A DNA stretch of 13,181 nucleotides from Porphyrobacter sp. UBA7686 (GCA_002482865.1 DLGU01000054.1:1-13181), one strand, 5' to 3'; numbered from the stretch's first letter, positions 1-7,643 are shown. Numbers and translations: made by a program. Notes: generated by a model from the sequence alone, not told the origin.

Positions 1-111
1 GTGCCGGGCGCGCTGGAGGCGCTCGCGGCGCTGGGGATCGACGAGACGCGGCGGGCCGAGACGGTCAGCGTGGCGGAGTTCGTCGCGGTGGCGAAGGCGC
101 TCTCCGCCTGA
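1..111 (+). CDS. rsmA: 16S rRNA dimethyladenosine transferase RsmA (KsgA), C-terminal end only
   Basis: The frame is open from the first base and ends at TGA 109-111, leaving the last 36 residues of a protein that starts before the window. The fragment contains LGIDETRRAETVSVAEF followed by a short helix ending in ALSA. The Leu-Gly-Ile-Asp, Arg-Ala-Glu and S-V-x-x-F pattern matches the C-terminal helical domain of RsmA/KsgA, the SAM-dependent enzyme that dimethylates two adjacent adenines near the 3' end of 16S rRNA. No catalytic motif lies in the visible part, so the call rests on this tail alone. It converges on the minus-strand peptidase gene that follows. Confidence 0.72.
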   Translation: MPGALEALAALGIDETRRAETVSVAEFVAVAKALSA

Positions 112-348
112 CAGCGCGGCTGTCACGGCCTCCGATTCGCCCCCTCTCCACGCCCTGTTGGAGACACATGAGACACTGTCCAGAAGCCAAAAACCTCCCC
201 CCCAAGCGCTGCGTCTGACATCGAATATAGAAGAGCACGGCAGGCCATACGGGGTAACCTGCCAAGCCTGACGCCAGTAGGAAAGCGCGGACGCGTCCCA
301 AGCCGACCGGCGCCTTAGACATTGACGAAAGGCGGCGGGGGTGCGGGG
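112..348. other. Intergenic region between convergent genes, no gene seen
   Basis: These 237 bases separate the ends of rsmA and the M15-type peptidase gene. No convincing reading frame or tRNA fold is visible. Two minor structures are present: a tandem GAGACAC repeat (161-167 and 170-176), and an inverted repeat GGCAGG/CCTGCC (239-244 and 258-263) that could form a weak hairpin. Neither is followed by a T-run, so I do not call a terminator. Confidence 0.4.
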
Positions 349-1035
349 TCAGCTGAGCTTGGGGCAGGGATTGGTCTTTGACGTGTAGTCGAAGCCCCAT
401 GTCCGATAGCCGCTCACATCAATGTGAAACCGGCCTTCGGTATTGCGGGACAGGTCACTCGGATCAAAATAAGCGCCCAGCCCCATGCCGGACTTGCGCC
501 CTGTCGCGCTCTGGAGGGCGCACAAATCAGCATAAAGCTTGCGCCGATCACGCCGATTGGTCGCCACCAGATCCAGTGCCTTAAATTCCAGATGCTGGCT
601 CCGGCTTGCACCATTGACGCAGGCATTGATCGCAGGAGAGCGCCAACCGGACACCACATCGAGCGGCCCTGTCACCGGGATCACCTCGTCGCGCAGCAGC
701 CGCAGTGCAGGGATGATATCGCGCCAGCGCTCCTTGGGAGGCGTTGCGAAAAAGTCCGTTCCGCAGCGCGCGGCGTAATGCGCATCGACCCGCCACAGCT
801 GCCATGTCGGGACGATCCCCGCGACACCCTCCTTCTGTAGCACAGCCTGAAACGCCGCATATTCCTTGGCCCGCAAACCCGGATCGTCCGTGGGCGAACT
901 GAACAGCCAACGGTTGAACGCCCCCGCCGAGCTTGGCCCCGTGTCATTGGGTGCCCGCTCAACATCACTGACATCGGCGAGCGAGGCGGTTGCCAAGCAG
1001 AAGAAACCAAGGATCAAGGCCACAGTGCGACGCAT
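349..1035 (-). CDS. Exported M15-type (D-Ala-D-Ala carboxypeptidase-like) zinc peptidase
   Basis: This is a protein of about 228 residues. It starts with a Sec signal peptide (MRRT, a Leu/Phe/Ala-rich core, probable cut after ASLA), so it should act in the periplasm, presumably on peptidoglycan stem peptides. The M15 zinc signature is clear, counting from ATG: GWRSPAINACVNGASRSQH, with His148 and Asp155 in an H-x6-D arrangement, then FHIDV with His204. Together these give the His-Asp-His ligand set. The start is uncertain: ATG at 1035 is preferred as a codon, but TTG at 1041 (MAMRRT) has a GGTAGG element 8 nt upstream and is possible. The gene begins only 9-15 nt after the glcB stop and so is probably cotranscribed with it. 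Exact substrate and subfamily cannot be fixed from sequence alone. Confidence 0.8.
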   Translation of the reverse strand: MRRTVALILGFFCLATASLADVSDVERAPNDTGPSSAGAFNRWLFSSPTDDPGLRAKEYAAFQAVLQKEGVAGIVPTWQLWRVDAHYAARCGTDFFATPPKERWRDIIPALRLLRDEVIPVTGPLDVVSGWRSPAINACVNGASRSQHLEFKALDLVATNRRDRRKLYADLCALQSATGRKSGMGLGAYFDPSDLSRNTEGRFHIDVSGYRTWGFDYTSKTNPCPKLS

Positions 1036-1050
1036 GGCCAAGTTTCTGAC

Positions 1051-3147
1051 CTACCCCGCCTTCTTCCGCAAGCGCCAAGCATGGAGCAGTGGCTCGGTGT
1101 AGCCGCTCGGCTGTTCCACACCCTTGAAGATCAGCTCCTTCGCCGCGCTGAAGGCCGCGCCGCTTTCGTTGCCGGTGAGCGGCTCGTAAAGCGGATCGCC
1201 CGCGTTCTGCGCATCGACCTTCGCGGCCATGCGGGTGAGCGAGTCCAGCACCTGCGCCTCGGTGATAACCCCGTGCAGCAGCCAGTTGGCGATGTGCTGC
1301 GAGGAGATGCGCAAGGTCGCGCGGTCTTCCATCAGGCCGACGTCGTTGATGTCGGGCACCTTGGAGCAGCCCACGCCCTGATCCACCCAGCGCACCACAT
1401 AGCCGAGCAGGCCCTGACAATTATTGTCGAGTTCCTCCGTGATCTCGGCCTCGGACCAGTTGACGCCATCCGCCAGCGGAATGCTGAGTAGCGCGTCGAG
1501 GCCCATCGGTTCGGGCAAGGTCTTCTGCACCGCGAAGACGTCCTCGGCATGGTAATGCAGCGCATGGAGCGTCGCGGCGGTGGGGGACGGCACCCAAGCG
1601 GTGTTGGCCCCGGCGCGCAGGTGGGCGATTTTCTCGACCATCATCTGCCCCATCAGATCGGGCGCGGCCCACATGCCCTTGCCGATCTGCGCCTTGCCTG
1701 ACAGGCCGTGCTTGAGGCCGATGGCGACGTTCCTCGCCTCGTAGGCATTGAGCCAGTCCGAACCCTTCATCGCGCCCTTGCGCAGCATTGGCCCGGCCCG
1801 CATCGAGGTGTGGATTTCGTCGCCGGTGCGATCGAGGAAGCCGGTGTTGATGAAGACGATGCGGTCCCTCACCGCGTGGATACAGGCGGCAAGGTTCGCC
1901 GATGTGCGGCGCTCCTCATCCATCACGCCGACCTTAATGGTGTGGCGCGGCAGGCCGAGCAGGTCTTCCACCGCATCGAACAGGTCATTGGTGAAGGCGC
2001 ATTCCTCCGGCCCGTGCATCTTGGGCTTCACGATGTAGATCGAGCCCTTGCGCGAATTGCCGAACTTGCCCCGGCCCTCGACATCGAGGGTGCTGATTGC
2101 GGAGGTGAAGACCGCGTCCATGATGCCTTCGGGGATCTCGCTGCCGTCCGCGAGGCGGATCGCCGGGTTGGTCATCAGGTGGCCGACATTGCGGACAAAC
2201 ATCAGGCTGCGGCCTGACAGGCTGTGCTGGGTGCCGTCCGGCGCGGTGTAGGTCTTGTCGCCCGCCAGCGTGCGGGTGAGTGTCTTGCCGCCCTTTTCAA
2301 AACTCTCCGACAGATCGCCGCGAATGATCCCGAGCCAATTGGTATAGGCGACCAGCTTGTCCTCGGCATCGACCGCCGCGACCGAATCTTCGCAATCGGC
2401 GATGGTGGTGAGCGCGGATTCGACGATGATATCGGCGATGCCGGCCTTGTCAGTCGAACCCACTGGCGTGCTTGAATCGAACACCACTTCGATGTGCAAG
2501 CCGTTGTTCTTGAGAAGAACGCCCTTCTCCGTTTCGCCGATATACTGAGCCGGATCGGCGAGCGTCACGCCCTCGCGGCCCGCCAGATCGGCCCAACTGC
2601 CACGCGCCAAGGTGAACGCCGAATCAAGAAACTGCCGCCCCCTTGCAATCACCGCCGCGCCGCGCGCCTCGTCATAGCCGCCGGGCTTGGCCGGAGCCGC
2701 ATCGAGCGCATCCGTGCCGTACAGCGCGTCATACAGGCTCCCCCAGCGTGCATTCGCCGCGTTGAGCAGAAAGCGGGCGTTGAGGATCGGCACCACCAGC
2801 TGCGGCCCGGCCATGGTGGCGATCTCAGGATCGACGTTCTGCGTGCCGATCTGGAAGTCACTCGGCTGGGGGACGAGGTAGCCGATTTCGGTCAGGAATG
2901 CTTTGTAAGCCGCCGCGTCATGGGGCTTGCCCGCGCGCTCCACGTGCCACGCGTCGATCTGCGCCTGCAAATCCTCGCGCTTAGCCAGCAGCGCCGCATT
3001 GCGGGGGGCGAAGTCGGCCAGCAGTGCAGCAAAGCCCTGCCAGAAGGCCTCCACATCGCGGCCCAACGGCCCCAGCACCTCGGCTTCAAGGAAGCTCGCC
3101 AGCCGGGAATCGATCGTGAAACCGGCGCGGGTGGTCATGTCAGTCAT
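1051..3147 (-). CDS. glcB: Malate synthase G
   Basis: This 698-residue protein is close to the usual length for malate synthase G (about 720). The enzyme condenses glyoxylate with acetyl-CoA to give malate in the cytoplasm, and serves the glyoxylate bypass and glyoxylate/glycolate use. Family motifs appear in order: [14 protein letters not shown] (251-264), [14 protein letters not shown] (317-330) with the substrate Arg319, GVMDEERRT (407-415), [15 protein letters not shown] (433-447) holding acidic Mg/active-site residues, [17 protein letters not shown] (607-623) with the likely catalytic Asp608, and the C-terminal [10 protein letters not shown]. The ATG at 3147 has GAGGA a few bases upstream. 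A second ATG (codon 4) is possible but less well placed. It is divergent from the M20/ast cluster across 124 bp, and the M15-type peptidase gene follows directly. Confidence 0.97.
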   Translation of the reverse strand: MTDMTTRAGFTIDSRLASFLEAEVLGPLGRDVEAFWQGFAALLADFAPRNAALLAKREDLQAQIDAWHVERAGKPHDAAAYKAFLTEIGYLVPQPSDFQIGTQNVDPEIATMAGPQLVVPILNARFLLNAANARWGSLYDALYGTDALDAAPAKPGGYDEARGAAVIARGRQFLDSAFTLARGSWADLAGREGVTLADPAQYIGETEKGVLLKNNGLHIEVVFDSSTPVGSTDKAGIADIIVESALTTIADCEDSVAAVDAEDKLVAYTNWLGIIRGDLSESFEKGGKTLTRTLAGDKTYTAPDGTQHSLSGRSLMFVRNVGHLMTNPAIRLADGSEIPEGIMDAVFTSAISTLDVEGRGKFGNSRKGSIYIVKPKMHGPEECAFTNDLFDAVEDLLGLPRHTIKVGVMDEERRTSANLAACIHAVRDRIVFINTGFLDRTGDEIHTSMRAGPMLRKGAMKGSDWLNAYEARNVAIGLKHGLSGKAQIGKGMWAAPDLMGQMMVEKIAHLRAGANTAWVPSPTAATLHALHYHAEDVFAVQKTLPEPMGLDALLSIPLADGVNWSEAEITEELDNNCQGLLGYVVRWVDQGVGCSKVPDINDVGLMEDRATLRISSQHIANWLLHGVITEAQVLDSLTRMAAKVDAQNAGDPLYEPLTGNESGAAFSAAKELIFKGVEQPSGYTEPLLHAWRLRKKAG

Positions 3148-3271
3148 TGGTGTCCTCGTGGGGCTAGCAAAGGGCGTGACCTGGGGAGGAGAGGACGGCT
3201 GGCGCTATGGCGCAGGGGCAGCGCGATTGCAACGGGTTGGCCCCGCGCCCGCGCGACGCTAGAGGGGGGGC
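3148..3271. promoter_or_regulatory. Divergent promoter region between glcB and the M20/ast cluster
   Basis: These 124 bp lie between two outward-facing starts, so they must hold promoters for glcB and probably for the M20-astA-astB unit. Ribosome binding sites are visible at both edges: GAGGA before glcB and a G-rich GAGGGGGG just before the M20 ATG. I could not identify a convincing -35/-10 pair or operator on either strand. Confidence 0.4.
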
Positions 3272-4468
3272 ATGAGAGAGGATGGGACCCTGACCGCGAT
3301 CGACGGCGCTGCCATGCTGGCGCAGGTCGAGGCGTGGAGCGCGATCAACACCGGCACCGCGAATCTCGCCGGGCTCGCCCGTCAGGCCGCCGTGCTGGCT
3401 GAGGCCTTTGCGGTGCTGCCCGGCACGGTCGAACTGGTTGACCCCGCGCCTGTGACCGCCATCGCTGCGGATGGTTCCGCCGTCCAGAAGCCCCACGGCC
3501 AGCATCTGGTGGTGCGGGTGCGTCCGCAGGCCAACCGCCGCATCCTGCTGACCGGGCATATGGACACGGTGTTTCCGGCCGATCATGCCTTTCAGCGTCT
3601 GCGCTGGCTCGACGCGGAGACGCTGAACGGGCCGGGTGTGGCTGACATGAAGGGCGGGATCGCCGTCATGCTCCACGCGCTGATGGCGTTCGAGGAGACC
3701 GCGAGTGCCTCGGGCCTTGGCTATGACGTGCTGATCAATTCCGACGAGGAAACCGGCTCGCTCGCCAGCAGCGCCCTGATTACCGAGCTGGCAGCGGGAA
3801 AGCTGGCGGCGTTGACCTATGAACCGGCCGCCCTGCCCGATGGCACGCTGGCGCATGAGCGTGGGGGGACGGGAAACTATTCGATCACCGTCACCGGCAA
3901 GTCCGCTCACGCCGGGCGCAATCCGCACGAAGGGCGCAACGCGATTGTCGCGGCGGCCGATCTGATACTGCGGCTGAAGGCGCTTGAAACCGACGAGATC
4001 ACCATCAACCCGGCCAAGCTCGAAGGTGGCGCGGCGAACAACGTGGTGCCCGATCATGCCGTGTTGCGCTTCAACATCCGCCCCAAGACGGTCGAGGCGG
4101 GCGCTGCGTTTGATCATGCGCTCAGCCACCTGCTGATCGACATTCAGGCCGCGCACGGCGTCGTCACCCATCGCCACGGCGGCGTTACCCGTCCGCCCAA
4201 AAAGGTGGATGCGGCTGCGCAGAGGTTGTTCGATCTGGTGCGCGCCTGCGGGGCGGAACTGGGCGAAGACATCCGCTGGCAGGCCTCTGGCGGCGTGTGT
4301 GACGGTAACAATATCGCTGCCTGCGGCGTCCCGGTGGTCGACACCATGGGCGTGCGCGGCGGCGCCATCCACAGTCCGGACGAATATCTGATCGTCCCCA
4401 GCCTCGTATCCCGCGCGGCTCTGTCTGCCCGCGTGATCACCCGACTTGCTCAAGGAGCCCTGTCTTGA
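3272..4468 (+). CDS. M20 family metallohydrolase (carboxypeptidase G2/DapE-like)
   Basis: This 398-residue cytoplasmic protein has the complete M20 di-zinc active site: GHMDTV (His96, Asp98), GVADMKGG (Asp125), DEETGS (Glu159 as general base, Glu160 as ligand), Glu184 in TYEPA, and AIHSPDE (His367). The SAHAG stretch (211-215) marks the inserted dimerisation domain. No signal peptide is seen. The ATG follows GAGGGGGG. M20 enzymes cleave amide bonds in peptides or N-acyl amino acids; substrate cannot be read from sequence. Its TGA overlaps the TTG start of astA (TTGA), which suggests translational coupling with arginine succinylation. I infer that a succinylated or otherwise acylated amino acid is a candidate substrate, but this is untested. 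A generic peptidase or CPG2-like glutamate carboxypeptidase is the alternative. Confidence 0.9.
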   Translation: MREDGTLTAIDGAAMLAQVEAWSAINTGTANLAGLARQAAVLAEAFAVLPGTVELVDPAPVTAIAADGSAVQKPHGQHLVVRVRPQANRRILLTGHMDTVFPADHAFQRLRWLDAETLNGPGVADMKGGIAVMLHALMAFEETASASGLGYDVLINSDEETGSLASSALITELAAGKLAALTYEPAALPDGTLAHERGGTGNYSITVTGKSAHAGRNPHEGRNAIVAAADLILRLKALETDEITINPAKLEGGAANNVVPDHAVLRFNIRPKTVEAGAAFDHALSHLLIDIQAAHGVVTHRHGGVTRPPKKVDAAAQRLFDLVRACGAELGEDIRWQASGGVCDGNNIAACGVPVVDTMGVRGGAIHSPDEYLIVPSLVSRAALSARVITRLAQGALS

Positions 4469-5481
4469 CCTTCCGTCTGCGCGCCGCGCGCTCTGCCGAT
4501 CTCGAAGCGCTGTACGAAATGGCCAAGTTGACGGGTGGCGGGTTCACCAACCTGCCGCCGGATCGCGCGGCGCTGAAGAGCAAGCTCGAACGCGCCGAAG
4601 CCTCCTTTGCCAAGGATACCGAAACGCTGGCGGACGAGTTGTTCGTGCTGGTACTCGAAGACGCCCGCACGGGCGCTGTACGCGGCACCTGCCAGCTGAT
4701 GAGCCAAGTCGGCCAGCGCTGGCCGTTCTATTCCTACCGGCTCAACACGCTCACGCAGTATTCGCAGGAACTCGACCGCACGGTGCGGGCCGAGCTGCTG
4801 AGCCTCGTCACCGATCTGGAAGGGTCGAGCGAGGTTGGCGGGCTGTTCCTCCACCCCAATGAGCGCGCCGGCGGCCTTGGCCTGCTGCTCGCCCGGTCGC
4901 GCTATCTGTTCGTGGCCATGCACCGCAAACGCTTTGCTGATCGCATTCTGGCCGAACTGCGCGGCATCATCGACGAGCGCGGCGGTTCGCCGTTCTGGGA
5001 CGGGGTTGCGGGGCGGTTCTTCGGGATGAGCTTTCAGGACGCGGACTATTTCAACGCCATCAACGGCAACCAGTTCATCGCCGATCTGATGCCCAAGCAC
5101 CCGGTCTATATCGCCATGCTGAGCGAGGATGCGCGGAGCGTGATCGGCGTCCCCCACCCCACCGGCCGCGCGGCGATGCGGATGCTGGAGGACGAAGGCT
5201 TCCGCGCCGAGGGCTATGTCGACATCTTCGACGGCGGGCCGACGATGGTCGCGCGCACCGACAGTGTCACCAGCGTCAAGAACAGCTCCTTGCGCAATGT
5301 CACCGCGATGTCTGTGGCCGAAGGTGAGCGTGCGATTCTGGCGACCGGGCGGCTCGGCACCTTCCGGGCGTGCTTCGGGGCGCGGGTGTTGGACGAGGAC
5401 GGCGGCATCGCGATCGATTCCGCCAGTGCCGATCTGCTCGATGTGTGCGAAGGCGACATGGTGTGGAGCGTGGCGCGCTAG
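4465..5481 (+). CDS. astA: Arginine N-succinyltransferase
   Basis: This is a 338-residue enzyme, near the usual AstA length of about 340. It transfers succinyl from succinyl-CoA to the alpha-amino group of arginine, the first step of the ammonia-producing AST pathway. It has a GNAT-type N-terminal half (TFRLRAARSADLEALYEMA) and family-specific stretches: LFLHPNERAGGLGLLLARSR (127-146, CoA-binding region), GSPFWDGVAGRFFGMSFQDA (174-193), HPTGRAAMRMLEDEGF (231-246) and FDGGPTM (255-261). TTG at 4465 is the start: AAGGAG lies 8 nt upstream and TTGA overlaps the upstream stop. Only one subunit gene is present, unlike the two-subunit AruF/AruG arrangement of pseudomonads. astB follows after a palindromic repeat. 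Confidence 0.96.
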   Translation: MTFRLRAARSADLEALYEMAKLTGGGFTNLPPDRAALKSKLERAEASFAKDTETLADELFVLVLEDARTGAVRGTCQLMSQVGQRWPFYSYRLNTLTQYSQELDRTVRAELLSLVTDLEGSSEVGGLFLHPNERAGGLGLLLARSRYLFVAMHRKRFADRILAELRGIIDERGGSPFWDGVAGRFFGMSFQDADYFNAINGNQFIADLMPKHPVYIAMLSEDARSVIGVPHPTGRAAMRMLEDEGFRAEGYVDIFDGGPTMVARTDSVTSVKNSSLRNVTAMSVAEGERAILATGRLGTFRACFGARVLDEDGGIAIDSASADLLDVCEGDMVWSVAR

Positions 5482-5493
5482 GATAACCCGTCC

Positions 5494-5560
5494 CCGTTCG
5501 TGTCGAGCGAAGTCGAGACACGGCCAAGCAGGGGTTCTCGACTTCGCTCGAACCGAACGG
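5494..5560. repeat. Inverted repeat (sphingomonad-type palindrome) between astA and astB
   Basis: The arms at 5494-5518 and 5536-5560 are 25 nt each and match at 23 of 25 positions as inverted copies (core TCGAGCGAAGTCGAGA), with a 17-nt loop. Such cores recur between genes in sphingomonad genomes (recalled, not searched). In RNA it would form a long stem in the astA-astB spacer, ending 8 nt before the astB ATG. It could affect termination, mRNA stability or astB translation. Confidence 0.85.
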
Positions 5561-5568
5561 ACAGAGGA

Positions 5569-6816
5569 ATGCTCACCGAAATCAACTTCGACGGGATCGT
5601 CGGCCCTTCGCACAACTATGCGGGCCTCAGCCTCGGCAATATCGCCAGCGCGAACAATGCAGGCGATCCGTCCTTCCCGCGCGCGGCGGCCCTTCAGGGC
5701 GTCGCGAAGATGCGCGGCAATCTGGCGCGGTTGGGGGTGCAGGGCTTCCTGCTGCCACTGCCCCGGCCCAATCACGGCCTGCTCGACGCGCTGGCATTGG
5801 ACGATACCTCGCCGCCGCAGCTGCGCGCCGCGGCTTGGTCCGCCTCGTCGATGTGGACCGCCAATGCCGCGACGGTCAGCCCTGCCCCCGACACCGCCGA
5901 CGGGCGCTGCCACCTGACGCCCGCCAACCTCGTCACCATGCTCCACCGCGCGCAAGAATGGCCCGATACCAAGCGTCAGCTCGCGGTCGCTTTCGGCAAC
6001 ACCCGCCACTTCGCGATCCACGACGCGGTCCCGCCGACCTTCGGCGATGAAGGCGCGGCCAACCATATGCGATTGTGCGAAAGCCATGACGCACCCGGCG
6101 TCGAGGTGTTCGTCTATGGCAAGACCGGCGGCCGCTTCCCCGCGCGCCAGCACGAACAGGCGAGCCGCATCGTCGCCCGCCGCCACGGCCTCGATCCGGC
6201 GCGCACCGTGTTCATCGAGCAGAACCCCGATGCCATTGCAGCCGGCGCTTTCCACAATGATGTCGTCGCGGTTGCCAATGGCCGAGTGCTGTTCACCCAT
6301 GACGAGGCCTTCGCCGACCAGCAAGGCGCCTACGCCGCGATCCGCGCCGCCTTCCCCGCGCTCGAAGTGGTCGAGGTGCCATCCAGCGCCGTCACCTTGC
6401 AGGAGGCGATCCGCACCTATCTGTTCAACGCTCAGCTGCTTACCCTGCCTGACGGCAGCATGGCGCTGATCGTGCCCGAGGAATGCCGCGAAAGCGCCAG
6501 CGTGTGGGGCTGGGTCGAAACGATGCTCGCTTCCAATGGCCCGATCCGCCACGTTATCCCCGTCGATGTACGCCAGTCGATGGCCAATGGCGGCGGCCCG
6601 GCGTGCCTGCGCCTCCGCGTGGTGTGCGATCCCGCCACGGTCGATCCGCGCTTCCTGCTGGACGAAGCCAAGGCCGACATCATCGAAAGTGTCATCGCCC
6701 GCACCTGGCCTGAGCAAATCGACCCATCCGATATTGGATCAGACAGTCTGGCGGCCAGCGTGATTGCCGCACGGCTGGCCTTGCTGGATGCGCTCGATCT
6801 GGCACAGCTTGGTTAA
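5569..6816 (+). CDS. astB: N-succinylarginine dihydrolase
   Basis: This 415-residue enzyme converts N2-succinylarginine to N2-succinylornithine, CO2 and ammonia, the second AST step. It belongs to the amidinotransferase/pentein fold and shows the expected triad: Glu161 (GDEGAANH), His229 (GAFHNDV) and Cys346 (GGGPACLRLR). The N-terminus EINFDGIVGPSHNYAGLSLGN aligns with the start of E. coli AstB, so ATG 5569 is chosen. The frame stays open upstream to a GTG at 5500, but those 23 codons are the palindromic repeat. The ribosome binding site is poor: AGAGGA abuts the ATG, and only a GGA lies at normal spacing. Translation may therefore be affected by the adjacent repeat stem. The protein is slightly shorter than the E. 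coli enzyme (447). Confidence 0.96.
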   Translation: MLTEINFDGIVGPSHNYAGLSLGNIASANNAGDPSFPRAAALQGVAKMRGNLARLGVQGFLLPLPRPNHGLLDALALDDTSPPQLRAAAWSASSMWTANAATVSPAPDTADGRCHLTPANLVTMLHRAQEWPDTKRQLAVAFGNTRHFAIHDAVPPTFGDEGAANHMRLCESHDAPGVEVFVYGKTGGRFPARQHEQASRIVARRHGLDPARTVFIEQNPDAIAAGAFHNDVVAVANGRVLFTHDEAFADQQGAYAAIRAAFPALEVVEVPSSAVTLQEAIRTYLFNAQLLTLPDGSMALIVPEECRESASVWGWVETMLASNGPIRHVIPVDVRQSMANGGGPACLRLRVVCDPATVDPRFLLDEAKADIIESVIARTWPEQIDPSDIGSDSLAASVIAARLALLDALDLAQLG

Positions 6817-6908
6817 CGCATTTGGTGGGAAGGCGCTCCGAGCGTAAGGTTATCCCAACGTTAAGGCGACTCAGGCGCAGCCCGGTCGCAGAACAATCGG
6901 GAGACGCC

Positions 6909-7160
6909 ATGCTGCGCAAACTCGGAAGGCTGTTTGTGATCAAGAATCGCTTTGAAGCGTTTCTGATCATCTACGCGCTGGCTCTGGGTTCGAGCGCGCG
7001 GGGCATGGTCTATCTCCATGAATATCCCGGCTTTGGCGGCAAACTGCTGTTTCTGGCGACCACCGGCGCGGTGTTCCTCGCCGGCGCGAAGATCCTCGAT
7101 TGCATCAAGCTGGAGAAGGAAGTGGCGATGCTGCGAAGCGAGACCGCGCACAAGGATTAA
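6909..7160 (+). CDS. Small two-helix inner-membrane protein, function unknown
   Basis: This is an 83-residue protein I do not recognise. A basic N-terminus (MLRKLGRLFVIKNR) precedes a hydrophobic segment at about 16-37 (FEAFLIIYALALGSSARGMV). A short loop (HEYPGFGGK) and a second hydrophobic segment at about 45-62 follow. A charged C-terminal tail (IKLEKEVAMLRSETAHKD) could form a short amphipathic helix or coiled coil. Basic ends suggest both termini face the cytoplasm. ATG 6909 is chosen because GGGAGA lies 5 nt upstream; the frame is open further upstream but with no good site. It lies 92 nt after astB and converges on ssrA, so it is probably an independent housekeeping-type gene. Confidence 0.8.
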   Translation: MLRKLGRLFVIKNRFEAFLIIYALALGSSARGMVYLHEYPGFGGKLLFLATTGAVFLAGAKILDCIKLEKEVAMLRSETAHKD

Positions 7161-7367
7161 GGCGCGCCGTCAGACTGGCTGTGACCTTGGCCTACCCAAT
7201 CAACAGCGCATGGCCGGCAAGCGAGAGCGGCGGCAGATCGGGTATAAAGGGTAAAGGTGGGGGATTCTGTTGCTACGCTCCCCCGGGCGCCCGGTCTCCG
7301 ATTCTGTTGCCCGGTTCGGTCCAACCGCGCTTTTTAGCCTAGTAAAAGAAGGGCGTTAGCCCATCAA

Positions 7368-7403
7368 TTACGCAGCGATTGCGAGTGCTTCGTTATCGTT
7401 GGC
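7368..7403 (-). other. tmRNA tag-peptide reading frame (ANDNEALAIAA)
   Basis: Within ssrA, twelve codons read GCC AAC GAT AAC GAA GCA to CTC GCA ATC GCT GCG TAA. They encode ANDNEALAIAA. The ANDN start and hydrophobic Ala-Ala end are the usual ClpXP-recognised degron pattern of alphaproteobacterial tags. The charged alanine is added before the first encoded residue. Confidence 0.95.
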
Positions 7404-7488
7404 ACTTATGGTTTTTGAGCCTTATGCGGGTTACTCAGCCCGGGCAAAAACTACGCTTTTCAACACACGTCGATCCTAGTTCGGCCCC

Positions 7489-7526
7489 ATCAGGAGTTGT
7501 GGTCAGTCATTTCTGACCGCCGCTTC
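7489..7526 (-). other. Intervening segment of permuted ssrA precursor
   Basis: These 38 nt join the CCA end of the acceptor RNA to the 5' G of the coding RNA and should be removed during maturation to leave two RNAs held by base pairing. The segment contains a 6-bp hairpin GGTCAG/CTGACC with loop AAATGA. RNase P cleavage at the coding-RNA 5' end is expected from what is known of tmRNA; it is not visible in the sequence. Confidence 0.85.
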
Positions 7527-7615
7527 TGGTGGAGCCGCCGGGTACTGCCCCCGGGTCCGTTGCATCTATTGCACGCAGCAATTTATCGCCATATCCGGTC
7601 GAAACCGGCATGGCT

Positions 7616-7643
7616 GATATAGCGCGGCAATCATGAATGTGAA
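7616..7643 (-). promoter_or_regulatory. Candidate promoter of ssrA
   Basis: On the minus strand, TTCACA (7638-7643) and TATATC (7616-7621) are separated by 16 nt just upstream of the first hairpin of the acceptor RNA. The match to the housekeeping consensus is moderate, and the -10 is slightly too close to the hairpin if that hairpin is complete in the transcript. The exact -10 register is therefore uncertain. Confidence 0.4.

Larger units (their letters stand above)
7256..7614 (-). ncRNA. ssrA: Transfer-messenger RNA, circularly permuted two-piece alphaproteobacterial form
   Basis: Read on the minus strand, the acceptor RNA comes first (about 7614 to 7527) and ends in GGCTCCACCA. A 38-nt intervening segment follows, then the coding RNA (7488 to about 7256) beginning GGGGCCG. 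The two ends form a 7-bp acceptor stem (7482-7488 with 7531-7537) with a G-U at the third pair, discriminator A and encoded CCA, the alanine identity pattern. The D-arm analogue follows with GGATCGAC. A T-arm analogue CCGGG/CCCGG encloses the loop GGCAGTA. GTTTTTG/CAAAAAC encloses a CGGG/CCCG hairpin at the PK1 position. The tag frame gives ANDNEALAIAA then TAA. The product, with SmpB, rescues stalled ribosomes and tags the nascent chain for proteolysis. The outer ends are approximate: one is set by the GCCAT/ATGGC hairpin, the other by the GGGGGA/TCCCCC hairpin. Confidence 0.95.

Noticed and set aside
2494..3402. 302-codon plus-strand frame opposite the glcB 5' end
   Set aside because: It overlaps well-supported glcB and the start of the M20 gene, and its composition is that of an antisense shadow.
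3164..4453. 429-codon open frame on the minus strand opposite the M20 gene
   Set aside because: It is an antisense shadow in high-GC DNA with no recognisable domain; the M20 active-site motifs lie on the plus strand.
5500..5568. Upstream GTG start for AstB giving 23 extra N-terminal residues
   Set aside because: The added codons are the palindromic repeat; there is no ribosome binding site before the GTG, and the family's conserved N-terminus begins at the ATG at 5569.
4450..6717. 755-codon open frame on the minus strand opposite astA and astB
   Set aside because: It is low-complexity Arg/Gly/His/Ala-rich translation of GC-rich antisense; the opposite strand encodes two unmistakable enzymes.
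6817..6908. Possible tRNA or terminator between astB and the small membrane protein
   Set aside because: No cloverleaf or T-arm is present, and the only dyad (CGCTC/GAGCG) has a one-base loop and no T-run.
7489..7526. Hairpin in this segment as an independent terminator
   Set aside because: It lies exactly between the two ends of the tmRNA acceptor stem and has no T-run; it is the intervening segment of the permuted precursor.
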